Made by a program: the position numbers and the translations under genes
Part shown: in pieces, positions 7,130 through 8,539 of the stretch
Layout of the letters: the number at the start of each line of letters is the position of its first letter
Numbering within the stretch: position 1 is the stretch's first letter
Assembly (NCBI GenBank): GCA_023381035.1
Contig: JAMCTK010000058.1
Span: 1-8,539, forward strand
Source: Patescibacteria group bacterium
Lineage (GTDB): Bacteria; Patescibacteria; Microgenomatia; Levybacterales; UBA12049
Direction: 5' to 3'
DNA: 8,539 nt
The notes under the pieces: model-generated
What the model was told of the DNA's origin: nothing
What the model saw: only the letters and a program-made list of their open reading frames with translations
Database searches by the model: none

Positions 7130-8539
<1,410 letters not shown>

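Overview
The window is AT-rich bacterial DNA from what looks like a small-genome, fast-evolving lineage. My best guess is Candidate Phyla Radiation (Patescibacteria), perhaps near Microgenomates. The reasons are a compact monoderm-style type IV pilus locus, a very short clamp-loader delta' protein, tightly packed genes and almost no Shine-Dalgarno sequences. This placement is inference from gene style, not from a marker tree. The standard bacterial code fits: all genes read through without internal TGA, and all conserved glycines use GGN.

Layout. Positions 5-6244 on the minus strand carry a type IV pilus locus in the transcribed order pilB (assembly ATPase), pilT (retraction ATPase), pilC (inner-membrane platform), a prepilin, and a DUF2723 GT-C type glycosyltransferase that overlaps the prepilin gene. 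pilB-pilT-pilC are separated by 1-2 bases and form one operon. The prepilin has its own promoter with a perfect TTGACA -35 box, and its stop codon lies inside the start of the glycosyltransferase gene. Positions 6245-6332 are a short divergent promoter region. Positions 6333-6989 on the plus strand encode a minimal DNA polymerase III delta' subunit. After a 143-base intergenic region comes gyrB (7133 to the window end), which is cut off inside the TOPRIM domain.

How it works together. PilB and PilT drive extension and retraction of a pilus built on PilC from the prepilin. The membrane glycosyltransferase is positioned to modify the pilin or another surface product. The pilus could serve attachment, twitching or DNA uptake. 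Prepilin peptidase and PilM/N/O are not in the window. The plus-strand genes are replication functions unrelated to the pilus.

Most notable observations: (1) the last 24 bases are an exact reverse-complement copy of 8057-8080, so the end of the window is almost certainly a fold-back chimera and the final GyrB residues are not real; (2) four gene starts have a -10-like box ending only 8-10 bases before the ATG, suggesting leaderless transcripts; (3) the prepilin and a DUF2723 enzyme are coupled by overlap, suggesting a dedicated pilin glycosylation pair. I found no mobile element, CRISPR array, tRNA or rRNA.
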